This document shows positions 7,901 to 16,267 of a stretch of DNA of 64,000 bases, in pieces; the stretch's first letter is position 1, and each line of letters opens with the position of its first letter. A program made the translations under genes and the position numbers. The DNA lies in assembly GCA_016700175.1 (NCBI GenBank), contig CP065003.1, positions 2,800,001 through 2,864,000 on the forward strand, in the 5' to 3' direction. A model generated the notes under the pieces. It was not told where the DNA came from. It ran no database searches and saw only the letters and a list, made by a program, of their open reading frames with translations. The DNA comes from Acidobacteriota bacterium. Lineage in GTDB: Bacteria; Acidobacteriota; Blastocatellia; Pyrinomonadales; Pyrinomonadaceae.

Positions 7901-9490
7901 ATGGCATTTGAAGGTATAGCGTTAACCATGTCGGGCGGCGGCTATCGTGCCGCTGCATTTCACCTGGGAACTCTTCAGATGCTGGAAAGGCTCGGGCTGA
8001 GAAATCGGCTGCGTGCACTCTCGACTATCTCCGGAGGCACGATTGTCGGCGCGGCGTATGTACGGTCACTCGTCAGAGAACAGCCCTTCCCGGAGTTCGT
8101 GGAAGAATTCAAGAGGTTTCTCAGTTCAACAAACGTCATCACCAAATCACTCGAGAATCTCGATGAAACGAGGGTTGCAAACGGGGCGGATGTTATGCCG
8201 AGCCTTATACGCTCCGCAGCTAATGTTTACGCTAATGAGCATTTTGGGGAGATGAGATTCGCCGAAGTGCTGGACAGCAAGATCCCGATTAGCGAGATCT
8301 CGTTTAACACTACTGAGTTTAAGACTGGGAGAGCGTTCCGATTCCAAACGGGTTTGTCACGCCATATCTACAGCGGAAATCAAGACCTAAAGGTAAAGTA
8401 CGAGTCGCAAACCAATCGATCCGTCCGCATTGCCGATATTGTGGCAGCGTCCTCATGCTTTCCATCCGGGTTTGAGCCGATGAGGTTTCCTTCAGACTTT
8501 GTTTGGACCGAGGACCACGATCTCGGCGCCGTTCGAAGAGAGCTTGGAAAACATGTTGAAAAGGAAATTCCTCTTATGGATGGAGGCATCTTCGATAACC
8601 AAGGGGTCGATTCCATTATCAACATAGTAAAGGAAAGACAAAACCAGGAGTTCGACCTCCTGATCGTATCCGATTCCGATCCCAAAAAGAGCGACTTTTT
8701 TGAGTTTCCTGTAAAACCGAGAGCCGGGTGGCTGACTTTACAGCAGACCTACCTGATCGTCCAACTGATAATTGTTCTGGCGGCTGGCTCAGCAATCGCC
8801 ATTGCGGTCAACCTGATCATGGAGTACAACGCGCCCACGCTCTCATGGCCTGCGATCTTCTTTCTCAACATTATCCCGCTGAGCTTCTCACTTGCGGTCT
8901 TTTCAATAATTCTGTGGGCCCGGTCACTCGTGGCTGATGCGATTCTCAATATCGAGAGCAAGACCGAAATACCGATTCGGAACTCTTTTCGTGGTGTTAA
9001 GATCTGGGAGGCCGTTCATTTTGCAGGATCCCGAATTGGATCCCTCGTTGTAATGTCCGGCTCGGTTTTCATGAAGAGAATTCGGGATCTCGGCTACGAA
9101 CGAATCTATTCAGACAGGTATTTGAACTCGATCGCGTTATCAACCCTCATCTACGGCCTCGATGAAGACATCAAGTTCCAAGGGAAATGGTCCGGCCTAA
9201 TCGAGAAAGCGGATCTACAGCCCTCAAAGGAACTTCGGAGCGTCGCAAAGAAGGCGAGGCAATACAGCACAAACTTGTGGTTCTTGACCGACGATCAGAC
9301 CAACCTGGACAACCTTATAAAGTGCGGCGAGGCGACTCTATGTTACGAGTTGCTGACCTTCTTGCTGACACAACACTTGCCGGCGCTTAGCAAGCCGGAA
9401 TCGGCTGTGGCAAGGTTGTTTCAGAATGTAAAATCAACCTGGAAGGAAATGAATGAGCCCTCAGAAGTTGAGAACAAAAACGAATTGTGA
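7901..9490 (+). CDS. Patatin-like phospholipase with two transmembrane helices
   Basis: ATG 7901 with GGAG just upstream was chosen; TTG 7892, six bases after AGGAG, is a good alternative. The patatin fold shows an oxyanion loop SGGGYR at 11-16, nucleophile elbow TISGGT with Ser44, and the dyad Asp in DGG at 227-229. Thus a Ser-Asp acyl hydrolase acting on phospholipids is expected. Two hydrophobic helices follow at about 280-305 and 312-338, then a C-terminal helical region of about 190 residues. The membrane insertion and long C-terminal part differ from simple patatins and recall membrane-attacking defence effectors, but no cyclase or sensor gene is adjacent. It lies 131 bp downstream of the secreted nuclease. 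Confidence 0.85.
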   Translation: MAFEGIALTMSGGGYRAAAFHLGTLQMLERLGLRNRLRALSTISGGTIVGAAYVRSLVREQPFPEFVEEFKRFLSSTNVITKSLENLDETRVANGADVMPSLIRSAANVYANEHFGEMRFAEVLDSKIPISEISFNTTEFKTGRAFRFQTGLSRHIYSGNQDLKVKYESQTNRSVRIADIVAASSCFPSGFEPMRFPSDFVWTEDHDLGAVRRELGKHVEKEIPLMDGGIFDNQGVDSIINIVKERQNQEFDLLIVSDSDPKKSDFFEFPVKPRAGWLTLQQTYLIVQLIIVLAAGSAIAIAVNLIMEYNAPTLSWPAIFFLNIIPLSFSLAVFSIILWARSLVADAILNIESKTEIPIRNSFRGVKIWEAVHFAGSRIGSLVVMSGSVFMKRIRDLGYERIYSDRYLNSIALSTLIYGLDEDIKFQGKWSGLIEKADLQPSKELRSVAKKARQYSTNLWFLTDDQTNLDNLIKCGEATLCYELLTFLLTQHLPALSKPESAVARLFQNVKSTWKEMNEPSEVENKNEL

Positions 9491-9746
9491 ACAGCCGCAA
9501 TTTACATGGGATAGGAGCCAATTACCTCAACTGCAGTCTCGGCGGTAGACTAGCCGGCAGATAAAATGCTAACGATTGCACCCGGCCAGCTCGGGTCTTT
9601 GAATTTGGCGACTTTCCGGAAGGTATTTTTCATCATAGACCAGACGCCAAACTACCCCAAAAAAGGGAATCAACTCAAACCGCCAGATTCGGAAACATTG
9701 TGAAAATGACTGGTTATCTTCTTGCAAGGGTTGAATTCAGTTCAAG

Positions 9747-11321
9747 TCACTGTTGCCGAATATAATGTAACGAAACGCGAAATCGCATGTTCTGCAGGAG
9801 CTGAGCATGATGCCGAAGGTTTACCGCTGAAAAGAAAAATAACGGCGGCGGCCATTGGCTACGTACCGGCTTACATATGACCGCGTACACAATCTCATAC
9901 GCTGTTGAGTCTGGGGCGTCCACAGGTACCAGATCTGCGAAATCTGATTTACCGATTTCATGCAGTTTGTCTCTCACCCGCGCCCGCAGTCCGTAATCCC
10001 TCAAGAATAATTCAGCGGCGACAGAACCTTGAGCGAATAGATGGCTCAACGCAGCCGAATTCACCCGTTTCTTAACGTGTATCAGTCTCGAATCGGCTGA
10101 CAATAGGTCGCAAAACTCGATTGGAGATGCCGAGTCAGTTGGCATCATCGGAATCGCATCCAATACTGCATATCTATCGGGTGTAGCGGTTTCAACTCCA
10201 TCGTTGTAAGCGCCTTCACTCATTGGAGCAGCGGGCGGAAAGGCTATGTCATCTTTTTCAAGGGTAGCGATGTAGTCATAAAGCGCTCGAGCGAAGGCGC
10301 TGTCGACCTCAAACCAACGTCCATCAAACAACGCATAGTTCGAACCCTTGTACTCTGTCTCCCAGACAATCGAATCGTATACATTCCAAGAATCATCTTC
10401 TCCCCCAGTGGAATATCTCACTGAAACTCGATGCCTTTTCAGCGCTTGAATGCTGACCTCGATATCTTTTTTCCGCAAGAAAGCTAAGTACGAGGTCAGC
10501 ATCAGCTCCGGGTTTGAAACACCTTGTGAGTGCGTGAAGGAGAACCCTTCAACGCTTTCCCAGTCAATAGGCTCCACAGGAGCAAGATACGCATCACAGT
10601 CTCCAATATCGCCGTTCAGCATATCAATAAGCTGTTGGTCAAGATCGTCCACAAGAACAGGCTCAACCTCGCGCACGTTATCGACCCAACCGAAGTGTTC
10701 CTTATACTGATCATCGTCGTAAGCATCAACTATTTCGGTTAGTAAGGTCTCGATTTCTTGAATCTCAAACTCAGTGACGATCCTCAATCCATCAGAGCCT
10801 GACATACGCGAGACACGATCAAACCCCTCCGGATCTCCCGTCACTCCTCGAACCAATGCACGACTCACATCAAGTTCAAACGATGTCAGTTCCGAAATTC
10901 TGCTCGTCTGTTTTCTTGTCGTAATGACTAAGTCCTGATACATTTTCGAGTCAATGCTACGGAGCTTCTTGGGGCTTACTCGATTCAGTGTTGCTCTGAG
11001 TCCAAATGACCGGACCCAAGCGTTAGAATTCAAAAGACTGCGGCCATAACCGAATACAAACGCAAAAACCTTCTCATTCAACCTTAACAATAGAACCGCT
11101 GAAATGTTCGCGGTGTAAATCTCATCTAAACTCTCCGTTAGATATGGATTCAACAGGTGCGCCCAACTCGGAAGTTGACTCTTCTGAGGCCCCAGGAACA
11201 ACGTACCAATCAATGGGAAATTCTCATTCAATTCGATCTCGCGAACTTCTTTGTTGGTGTCTATCGCATCGCTAAAGTTCTCAATTTCATCTTTCAACAT
11301 GAAGATTGTATATGTGGGCAT
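9747..11321 (-). CDS. TIGR04141/DUF6119 family sporadically distributed protein
   Basis: The 524-residue product begins 'YTIFMLKDEIENFSDAID' and then has 'FAFVFGYGRSLLNSNAW', 'FGLRATLNRVSPKKLRSID' and 'RKQTSRISELTSFELDVSR'. These are the hallmark blocks of the TIGR04141 (DUF6119) family, which is patchily distributed in mobile islands and has no established biochemical function. The block 'DGRWFEVDSAFARALYDYI' in the C-terminal half is also typical. Its length is near that expected for the family. It stands alone and leftward inside the island between the patatin gene and the IS3 remnant. A defence or toxin role is possible by context only. Confidence 0.85.
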   Translation of the reverse strand: MPTYTIFMLKDEIENFSDAIDTNKEVREIELNENFPLIGTLFLGPQKSQLPSWAHLLNPYLTESLDEIYTANISAVLLLRLNEKVFAFVFGYGRSLLNSNAWVRSFGLRATLNRVSPKKLRSIDSKMYQDLVITTRKQTSRISELTSFELDVSRALVRGVTGDPEGFDRVSRMSGSDGLRIVTEFEIQEIETLLTEIVDAYDDDQYKEHFGWVDNVREVEPVLVDDLDQQLIDMLNGDIGDCDAYLAPVEPIDWESVEGFSFTHSQGVSNPELMLTSYLAFLRKKDIEVSIQALKRHRVSVRYSTGGEDDSWNVYDSIVWETEYKGSNYALFDGRWFEVDSAFARALYDYIATLEKDDIAFPPAAPMSEGAYNDGVETATPDRYAVLDAIPMMPTDSASPIEFCDLLSADSRLIHVKKRVNSAALSHLFAQGSVAAELFLRDYGLRARVRDKLHEIGKSDFADLVPVDAPDSTAYEIVYAVICKPVRSQWPPPLFFFSAVNLRHHAQLLQNMRFRVSLHYIRQQ

Positions 11322-11422
11322 AATTCAACCTCATCCTCAAAATCTCCGAATCATTACCTACCACTGAGATGGTTCCTGTTTGTTGTAAAGCCTGGTAAGT
11401 AAAGTAAGGTGGTAAGCCTGTC

Positions 11423-12127
11423 CTATTGTGCCGCCAGTTTTAGAGGTCCAGGCAGCCCGGCCCTCGCGAGTTTGTAATATGCCTCATTAGGCATCCCAGA
11501 GTCGAGCGAAGAAAGAAGAGGCCTTGCATTGTAGAAACCAATCCATGTCCCGAGCCCCCGCCTGATCCCGCTGCCTGTTTCGAACGCTTTCAGGTAGACG
11601 CATTCGAAATTGAGAGACCGCCGCTGAGGGCTCAATCATGAATTTGGCCATCTAGCTGCTGCGTCCTTCCATCGAGATTCTTACTCCGGCAACTTCTAGA
11701 ACCAAAGTGAACTTGAGCGAGGTGAAATGCGCACCCTGAACCGTGTTGAAGATACCAGGCGTTCCGTAAAGACGGTTCGGCTTCTCAGGTGCTTCGACGC
11801 AGAACGGGGCGTCCATCCGAGTTCGAAAGCCTCCAGGGTGGCAGGTGTCGCCACACCAGACCTCTTCCGGCTTCATGATCACTAGGTTCATCAGCAGGTA
11901 AGGATAGACCTCTCAGGATGCGGCTTCGATGTGTTTGGCCTTGTGTATAAGGCCGATAAGCAAGTCAATAGCATAAGTCCCTCCACACGCTCCCGACTCA
12001 CGCGGTATCCCACTGTTCTCAGATGGCGCGTGATCTGCCGCGAACCGTCGTACGGCGTCTCTAGGAACTGAACATCAATCAGCTTCATCAGCCGGAGATT
12101 CAGCTCAAAGTTTCTCTTCGGTTCCAA
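11423..12127 (-). pseudogene. Decayed IS3-family transposase (OrfB, integrase core)
   Basis: Three reverse-strand fragments in different frames read like one IS3-group OrfB. From 12127: 'LMKLIDVQFLETPYDGSRQ' and 'PNTSKPHPE'. From 11891: 'VWCGDT' and 'GTPGIFNTVQGAHFTS', where the active-site D-Q-G block is mutated. From 11635: 'NFECVYLKAFETGSG', 'WIGFYNARP' and 'PNEAYY'. The middle of the DDE domain is missing, and frameshifts and stops separate the pieces. It is therefore inactive. No terminal inverted repeats were recognised. It lies between the TIGR04141 gene and the small-gene unit and shows that the island has accumulated and lost insertion sequences. Confidence 0.85.
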
Positions 12128-12235
12128 TCAGGTTTCCACCTAAACAACCGGTCCGAAAATCGGGGACCATCTCTCTGAATGCCGGAAACGCGAGTTTGTG
12201 TTGTCTAGGGTTCACGGTCAAGACAACTGAGAAAA

Positions 12236-12264
12236 TTGACATAACTCTTTATGTTTGTTATAAT
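12236..12264 (+). promoter_or_regulatory. Consensus sigma70-type promoter
   Basis: TTGACA (12236-12241) and TATAAT (12259-12264) are both perfect and separated by 17 bp. Transcription would begin near 12271, about 55 bp upstream of the start codon at 12326. Such a full-consensus promoter is unusual in this window. Confidence 0.8.
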
Positions 12265-12325
12265 TACAAGATTTACTGAGTTACGTAAATCCAACCAATA
12301 TAGACCCATAAGAGGAGGAAGTAAA

Positions 12326-12496
12326 ATGCCAAGGAATCACCCTGAAGTAAATCGATTTACACTTGACCACATGGAAAGAGAACTTGAGAAGATTCGAGCG
12401 GCAAATTACCCATTAATACCACCTGGCGTCTTCAGATTCCTGAGTGATTTTTTATTTTTTATGGGCTTTGGCGCCATCGTCTATCTCAAATCTTGA
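12326..12496 (+). CDS. Small protein with hydrophobic C-terminal segment
   Basis: The 56-residue ORF starts at ATG 12326 behind AGAGGAGG, a very strong ribosome binding site. The first 35 residues are charged and helical (FTLDHMERELEKIRAAN); the last 20 form one hydrophobic segment (FLSDFLFFMGFGAIVYL) that could span a membrane. It ends at a TGA directly after the codon TCT. A +1 shift at that point continues into a well-formed frame of 79 more residues (see the next entry), so this may be either a short membrane peptide or the N-terminal half of a 135-residue protein. It has its own promoter and terminator. Function unknown; no family recognised. Confidence 0.6.
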   Translation: MPRNHPEVNRFTLDHMERELEKIRAANYPLIPPGVFRFLSDFLFFMGFGAIVYLKS

Positions 12497-12734
12497 GAGA
12501 CTGGATGTTCCTTATCAGCAGCTACAACGCAAGGTTTTTGCGCTAATCAATGCATGGTTTGAGAATGTGCTCTCAATGAGAGAATCAGATGATGTTGCGA
12601 AAACTTTTTCTGTGAGAGTTGCCACCAAGATGCTTCTCAATGACGAAATCCAGGAGTTGTTTCGAGATTTAGAAAGCCATGAGAGCCCTTTCGTACCTGC
12701 TGAAGATCCTCGAGAGGATCCTAGTAGCTGTTAA
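12444..12734 (+). CDS. Overlapping +1-frame ORF, possible continuation of the 12326 gene
   Basis: The ORF is open from GTG 12444 to TAG-like stop at 12732-12734. Its first 17 codons overlap the hydrophobic end of the previous ORF and read poorly, but from 'ERLDVPYQQLQRKVFALIN' onward it is a convincing helical protein (later 'SVRVATKMLLNDEIQELF'), ending in an acidic tail. There is no ribosome binding site before the GTG. The simplest reading is that it belongs to the 12326 gene, joined by a +1 frameshift at TCT-TGA near 12494, either a one-base insertion or a programmed shift. Directly followed by a terminator. No family recognised. Confidence 0.5.
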   Translation: MIFYFLWALAPSSISNLERLDVPYQQLQRKVFALINAWFENVLSMRESDDVAKTFSVRVATKMLLNDEIQELFRDLESHESPFVPAEDPREDPSSC

Positions 12735-12740
12735 TTCTTA

Positions 12741-12770
12741 AACGGACCGAACGATTCGGTCCGTTTTTTT
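12741..12770 (+). terminator. Strong rho-independent terminator
   Basis: A perfect 11-bp stem (AACGGACCGAA / TTCGGTCCGTT) with a 3-nt loop is followed by seven T residues. It closes the transcript begun at 12236 and separates it from the kinase gene downstream. Confidence 0.92.
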
Positions 12771-12863
12771 GTGGATGGACTCAAACAAGTCATGCATACG
12801 CAGAGGATTCTCCACTTTCCGTTGAGTGGATCATCGAGAGATGAAGGAACCTACAGGAAAAAT

Positions 12864-15068
12864 ATGTTCAAGGCATTAGACCTCCCGATTGAATGCACTG
12901 AGGCAGATGTTAGAGAGAGGCTAGTAACGCCTCTTCTTAGTGAGCTCGGTTATCTCCCTGAAGAGATTATTAGGGAAAAGTGCGTAACGATAGGTGCCAG
13001 TAAGGTAGTCTACTCTGACTACGTAATTGAAACGGTTTCGGAAAACGATTACTTGCTGCCGTCCAATCGAATTGTTGTCGAAGTTAAGCGTCCTGGCGTT
13101 GACCTGTCAGTCAAGGTGCTCGATCAAGCAATGAGTTATGCCAAGCATCGCCTAATCGACGCGAGCTATGTAGTAACCACTAACGGACATAGGCTTCAAG
13201 CATTCGATGTATTCTCTTCGACTTCCTCCGAACCAAACAGAGTACTCGACATCCAAATCTCGAATATACAGAATGAATGGACAAGGATCAGTGAAACTAT
13301 TGGAGCAGCAACAATTAGAAAGTACTTTGCCGGTACAGAAGTAATCGAAGAAATAGGGGCAGGTGGGTTCGGACGAGTTTTCAAAGCACGTCACCTGAAG
13401 CTAAACAGGATTGAGGCACTTAAAGTTCTCAATCCAAGTATTGAGCCTAGGTCTACTCTCGAGCGCAGGTTTAAGCGAGGAGCTCGTGGACTGGCGATGT
13501 CAAAGCACCCCTATATTTGCGAAATCTATGATGTTGGTGTTTATCGCGGGCGTCCCTACTACAGGCTCGATCTTATAAATGGTCAAAATGCGATCGAATT
13601 CGTTGTACGCGAGAATCTCCCAACTTTGGACCGAGTAGCCATTTTTGAACAGATCTGCGAAGCCATAAGTCATGCTCATGATCAAGGCGTTTACCACTGC
13701 GACTTGAAGCCGGCGAACATACTAGTCACCGAACTTGGCACACCAAAAGTCATTGATTTCGACTTATGCCACATCGGAGCAAATACAAGCACTGCTATCA
13801 GTCAGATCGGCGCCACAGTGGCGTACATGGATCGAACAATCTGGAACGAACCAAGCAATAGGGACTGTCTCGCAGATATCTACTCATTGGGACTTGTTCT
13901 TTGGTCATTGATAACCGGAGTTGAGTTATCGGCAAACTGGACTTCAGATGAACTATACAAGGAGTTAATGGATAGAGACTCACAGTACGGTGAGAGACTA
14001 GGACAAGTCATATTCAGATGCATCACCTCAACACGAAAGCAGCGGCCTCAAAGCGTTACGGAACTGAGGAGGTTCCTGAAAATTGAAAACTGGCGTTCAC
14101 AGGTTAGCAACCTCGTCGATTCTGCTGTTGGTCCTTTGGCTGCGAATGATCCGAAAATGGCATATGAATTAAGATTCCATCTTTGGAAGCAGGGAGGATC
14201 GTTTCCCGGGAACACCGATTTCGTCTCGATGACCGCAGGCCTGCCCGCGACCCCAAGTTCACAGGAAGAAAGGGAGTTCATTTTCAGGTGTGCATGCGAA
14301 CACTGGAGGAAACCGATAAGGCACATATTTTCGAAATGGACTACTGACGATCTTGTTCTTGCCGCCGAGAAGGTCGTAAGCGATAAGAGCCTTGACTATG
14401 CTAATAAGGGAGCCGTTGCTCAGTCACATCCTGCACGTAAGGCACTGGAGATATTGGCAGTCACAGATGAATATCGAAGTCCCAAGGAGTCGGAAAAGGT
14501 CGCGCAATTCTATTTGGATATTTTAAGAAGTGGCCGCAAGAAGTTGCTGTTTCACACAATCCTAGATGATTTGGCTCGCCTTTCGTGCTTCAAGAACAAG
14601 GACTCAAGGTGGCGACGCGACGTATCAATCGAACTAATAGGCCTGATTCGCGATCGGCTACCCAGCCTACACAAGGGCTCCAAAAAAGAAATCGGAAAAC
14701 TACTGGAAAAACTATCACCGGACAAGTGTGGGGAAGACAGTGAATCAGTTGCGAAGTTCGTCGCGGAAGTAGCTACCTATCCAGTTTTGCTCCACAATTC
14801 AGTGATGCTACTTGCATGCATGCGATCTGCCTATGCCTCAGACGCACTGGTAAAAATACTTGACGAGCTTAAGGACAATGATCTCGCGGAATTCAAATGG
14901 GCTCTTCCTTGGGCGGTTGGAATTTCGGGTAAGCGCAGAAGAGAATCAGTCGTAAACTACCTGAAAGAACTCGAGAGTTCTTTAGATCCGAACCAGGCGA
15001 CGTTAATCAGAAGCGTTTTGCACAAGCTTGACATCAGTAAGCGGGGCTCGAAAAGATCAGGCAATTAG
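12864..15068 (+). CDS. HsdR-type nuclease domain fused to Ser/Thr protein kinase
   Basis: The frame is open from GTG 12771, but that start touches the terminator. ATG 12864 has AGGA five bases upstream and gives the usual HSDR_N opening. Numbering from there, the PD-(D/E)xK nuclease fold occupies about 8-120: 'TEADVRERLVTPLLSELGY', then Asp52 in YSDY and Glu73-x-Lys75 in VVEVKRPG, as in type I restriction subunit R N-termini. A Hanks-type kinase follows at about 158-415: glycine loop GAGGFG 165-170, Lys187, catalytic HCDLKPAN with Asp280 and metal-binding DFD (Asp298) instead of DFG. About 300 helical residues with no known motif complete the 734-residue protein. The domain pairing resembles BREX PglW (NERD nuclease plus kinase), suggesting anti-phage signalling (inference). 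All catalytic residues appear intact. Confidence 0.85.
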   Translation: MFKALDLPIECTEADVRERLVTPLLSELGYLPEEIIREKCVTIGASKVVYSDYVIETVSENDYLLPSNRIVVEVKRPGVDLSVKVLDQAMSYAKHRLIDASYVVTTNGHRLQAFDVFSSTSSEPNRVLDIQISNIQNEWTRISETIGAATIRKYFAGTEVIEEIGAGGFGRVFKARHLKLNRIEALKVLNPSIEPRSTLERRFKRGARGLAMSKHPYICEIYDVGVYRGRPYYRLDLINGQNAIEFVVRENLPTLDRVAIFEQICEAISHAHDQGVYHCDLKPANILVTELGTPKVIDFDLCHIGANTSTAISQIGATVAYMDRTIWNEPSNRDCLADIYSLGLVLWSLITGVELSANWTSDELYKELMDRDSQYGERLGQVIFRCITSTRKQRPQSVTELRRFLKIENWRSQVSNLVDSAVGPLAANDPKMAYELRFHLWKQGGSFPGNTDFVSMTAGLPATPSSQEEREFIFRCACEHWRKPIRHIFSKWTTDDLVLAAEKVVSDKSLDYANKGAVAQSHPARKALEILAVTDEYRSPKESEKVAQFYLDILRSGRKKLLFHTILDDLARLSCFKNKDSRWRRDVSIELIGLIRDRLPSLHKGSKKEIGKLLEKLSPDKCGEDSESVAKFVAEVATYPVLLHNSVMLLACMRSAYASDALVKILDELKDNDLAEFKWALPWAVGISGKRRRESVVNYLKELESSLDPNQATLIRSVLHKLDISKRGSKRSGN

Positions 15069-15164
15069 ATCACCGGCACGGAGTTTATGGAACTCAGTGT
15101 TTACTAGGGCCATTTGAGCAATACGATTCGAATAGCCCGAGATTAAAAGGTTATGTCGCTAAAG

Positions 15165-15209
15165 GTGACCTGCCCTACATAACTGGTCCAGTTTTGTAGG
15201 GCAGGTCAC
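15165..15209. repeat. 45-bp near-perfect palindrome
   Basis: Two 22-bp arms around a single central base differ at one position; the outer arm reads GTGACCTGCCCTACA. The palindrome overlaps the stop codon of the disrupted leftward small gene. It could terminate transcription from either side, although neither flank has a T run, or it could be a protein-binding site. Confidence 0.75.
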
Positions 15210-15410
15210 TGATCCCTGTCTCTTTTGTCGTACTCTTGTTTTAACTTTGCCTTCTCTAAAGAGCCGTCTTCTTCTGATCGGTCATAAATCTGAGCAACCA
15301 GGTCCATATACTCTGTCATTGTCTCAGCTGCTTTGAGCTGCTCTTCCTCAGTGTAGTGAGGATAGAGTTTCGCGATGTCTTCCTTGGAAAACCTCCATGG
15401 AATAATCCTG

Positions 15411-16146
15411 GGGTCATGACTAGTTAACTAATCTGCTAGAGTAGTTAACTTCAGTCATGAGTAGCAATTACAAGCGATTCAAGCGTGCACGAATTTCTGA
15501 CCGGAAAATTCGCGAGATTCTTAGGCTTTTTGCCGTTGATCTGACCGCTACTCAGATCGCTGCTTTGACCAGGCTGAACCGCAATACGGTCAACCGGTAT
15601 TTGAAACTGATCCGCGAGGCGATAGCGGCTTTCTGCAAGAGCGAGTCTCCCTTCTCAGGAGAGGTCGAACTCGACGAATGCTACTTCGGCCCAAAGCGGA
15701 TCCCTGGAAAGCATGGCCGCGGAGCTGCCCGCAAGACCCTCGTCTTCGGGATCTACAAACGGAACGGTTCGGTCTATACCGAGATCGTCCCTAACTGCTC
15801 CAAACAGACGCTTTTCGCCATTATCAGGGGCAAGGTGACACTCGATTCAACGGTCCATACCGATGGCATGAGGACCTACGATTCGATCGTCGACATGGGC
15901 TACCAGAAGCACTATCGGGTCTATCACAACCGCGATGAGTTCGTTGTCGGCTCAAGCCACATAAACGGGATCGAGGGCTTCTGGGGACTGGCCAAAGTCC
16001 GTCTCGCAAAGTTCCGCGGCATGCGTCCAGAGACCTTTTACTTGCACCTGAAAGAGTGTGAGTTTAGGTTCAATTATAGAAAGCAGAACCTGTACCCAAT
16101 ACTCTTGAAAATTGTCAAAGATTTCTGAGTTAACTAGTCATGACCC
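15411..16146 (+). mobile_element. IS1595-type insertion sequence (736 bp)
   Basis: Terminal inverted repeats of 19 bp are identical (left GGGTCATGACTAGTTAACT at 15411-15429; right its complement at 16128-16146). The single transposase gene fills the interior and its stop codon overlaps the right repeat. The flanks show an imperfect 8-bp target duplication (TAATCCTG and ATATCCTG; six matching bases), as expected for this family. The left end has a second TAGTTAACT at 15442-15450 near the transposase start. Confidence 0.88.
15457..16128 (+). CDS. IS1595-family DDE transposase
   Basis: The 223-residue transposase begins with an HTH region (DLTATQIAALTRLNRNTVNRY) that binds the terminal repeats. 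The catalytic triad is visible as Asp73 (VELDECYFG), Asp136 (VHTDGMRTYD) and Glu173 (HINGIEGFWG), the ISXO2/IS1595 pattern. The reading frame is intact and the terminal repeats are identical, so the element may still be mobile. Length is in the family range for the short subgroup. No accessory genes. Confidence 0.92.
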   Translation: MSSNYKRFKRARISDRKIREILRLFAVDLTATQIAALTRLNRNTVNRYLKLIREAIAAFCKSESPFSGEVELDECYFGPKRIPGKHGRGAARKTLVFGIYKRNGSVYTEIVPNCSKQTLFAIIRGKVTLDSTVHTDGMRTYDSIVDMGYQKHYRVYHNRDEFVVGSSHINGIEGFWGLAKVRLAKFRGMRPETFYLHLKECEFRFNYRKQNLYPILLKIVKDF

Positions 16147-16221
16147 ATATCCTGCATACGAATGTTTTTCATGCATTCAGACTAGCGGCACTGTGAAATT
16201 TTAACAAAGACCTTTCTCTTA

Positions 16222-16247
16222 GAAAAAAAGACCCGCGAGCGAGTCTT
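16222..16247 (-). terminator. Terminator of the ribbon-helix-helix gene
   Basis: On the reverse strand a 9-bp stem (AAGACTCGC / GCGGGTCTT, one wobble) is followed by seven T residues. It starts 20 bp after the stop of the gene at 16268. Confidence 0.75.
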
Positions 16248-16267
16248 GAGTTAGTGAGTCGAAATCC

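Larger units (their letters stand above)
15206..16172 (-). pseudogene. Small gene split by an IS1595-type insertion
   Basis: Left of the insertion sequence, reverse-strand codons from 15410 to TGA 15206 read as a clean protein end: 'WRFSKEDIAKLYPHYTEEE', then 'ETMTEYMDLVAQIYD' and a charged tail. Right of it, ATG 16172 begins 'MKNIRMQD'. Removing the insertion sequence and one copy of the 8-bp target duplication (CAGGATAT) joins the two parts in frame into an ORF of about 73 codons. One copy of the duplication now carries an extra T, which masks this. The intact protein would be small, acidic and helical. No family was recognised. Confidence 0.6.

Noticed and set aside
12771..12863. GTG start 31 codons upstream for the nuclease-kinase gene
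   Set aside because: It touches the T run of a strong terminator and lacks a Shine-Dalgarno sequence, whereas ATG 12864 has AGGA at good spacing and begins the domain properly.
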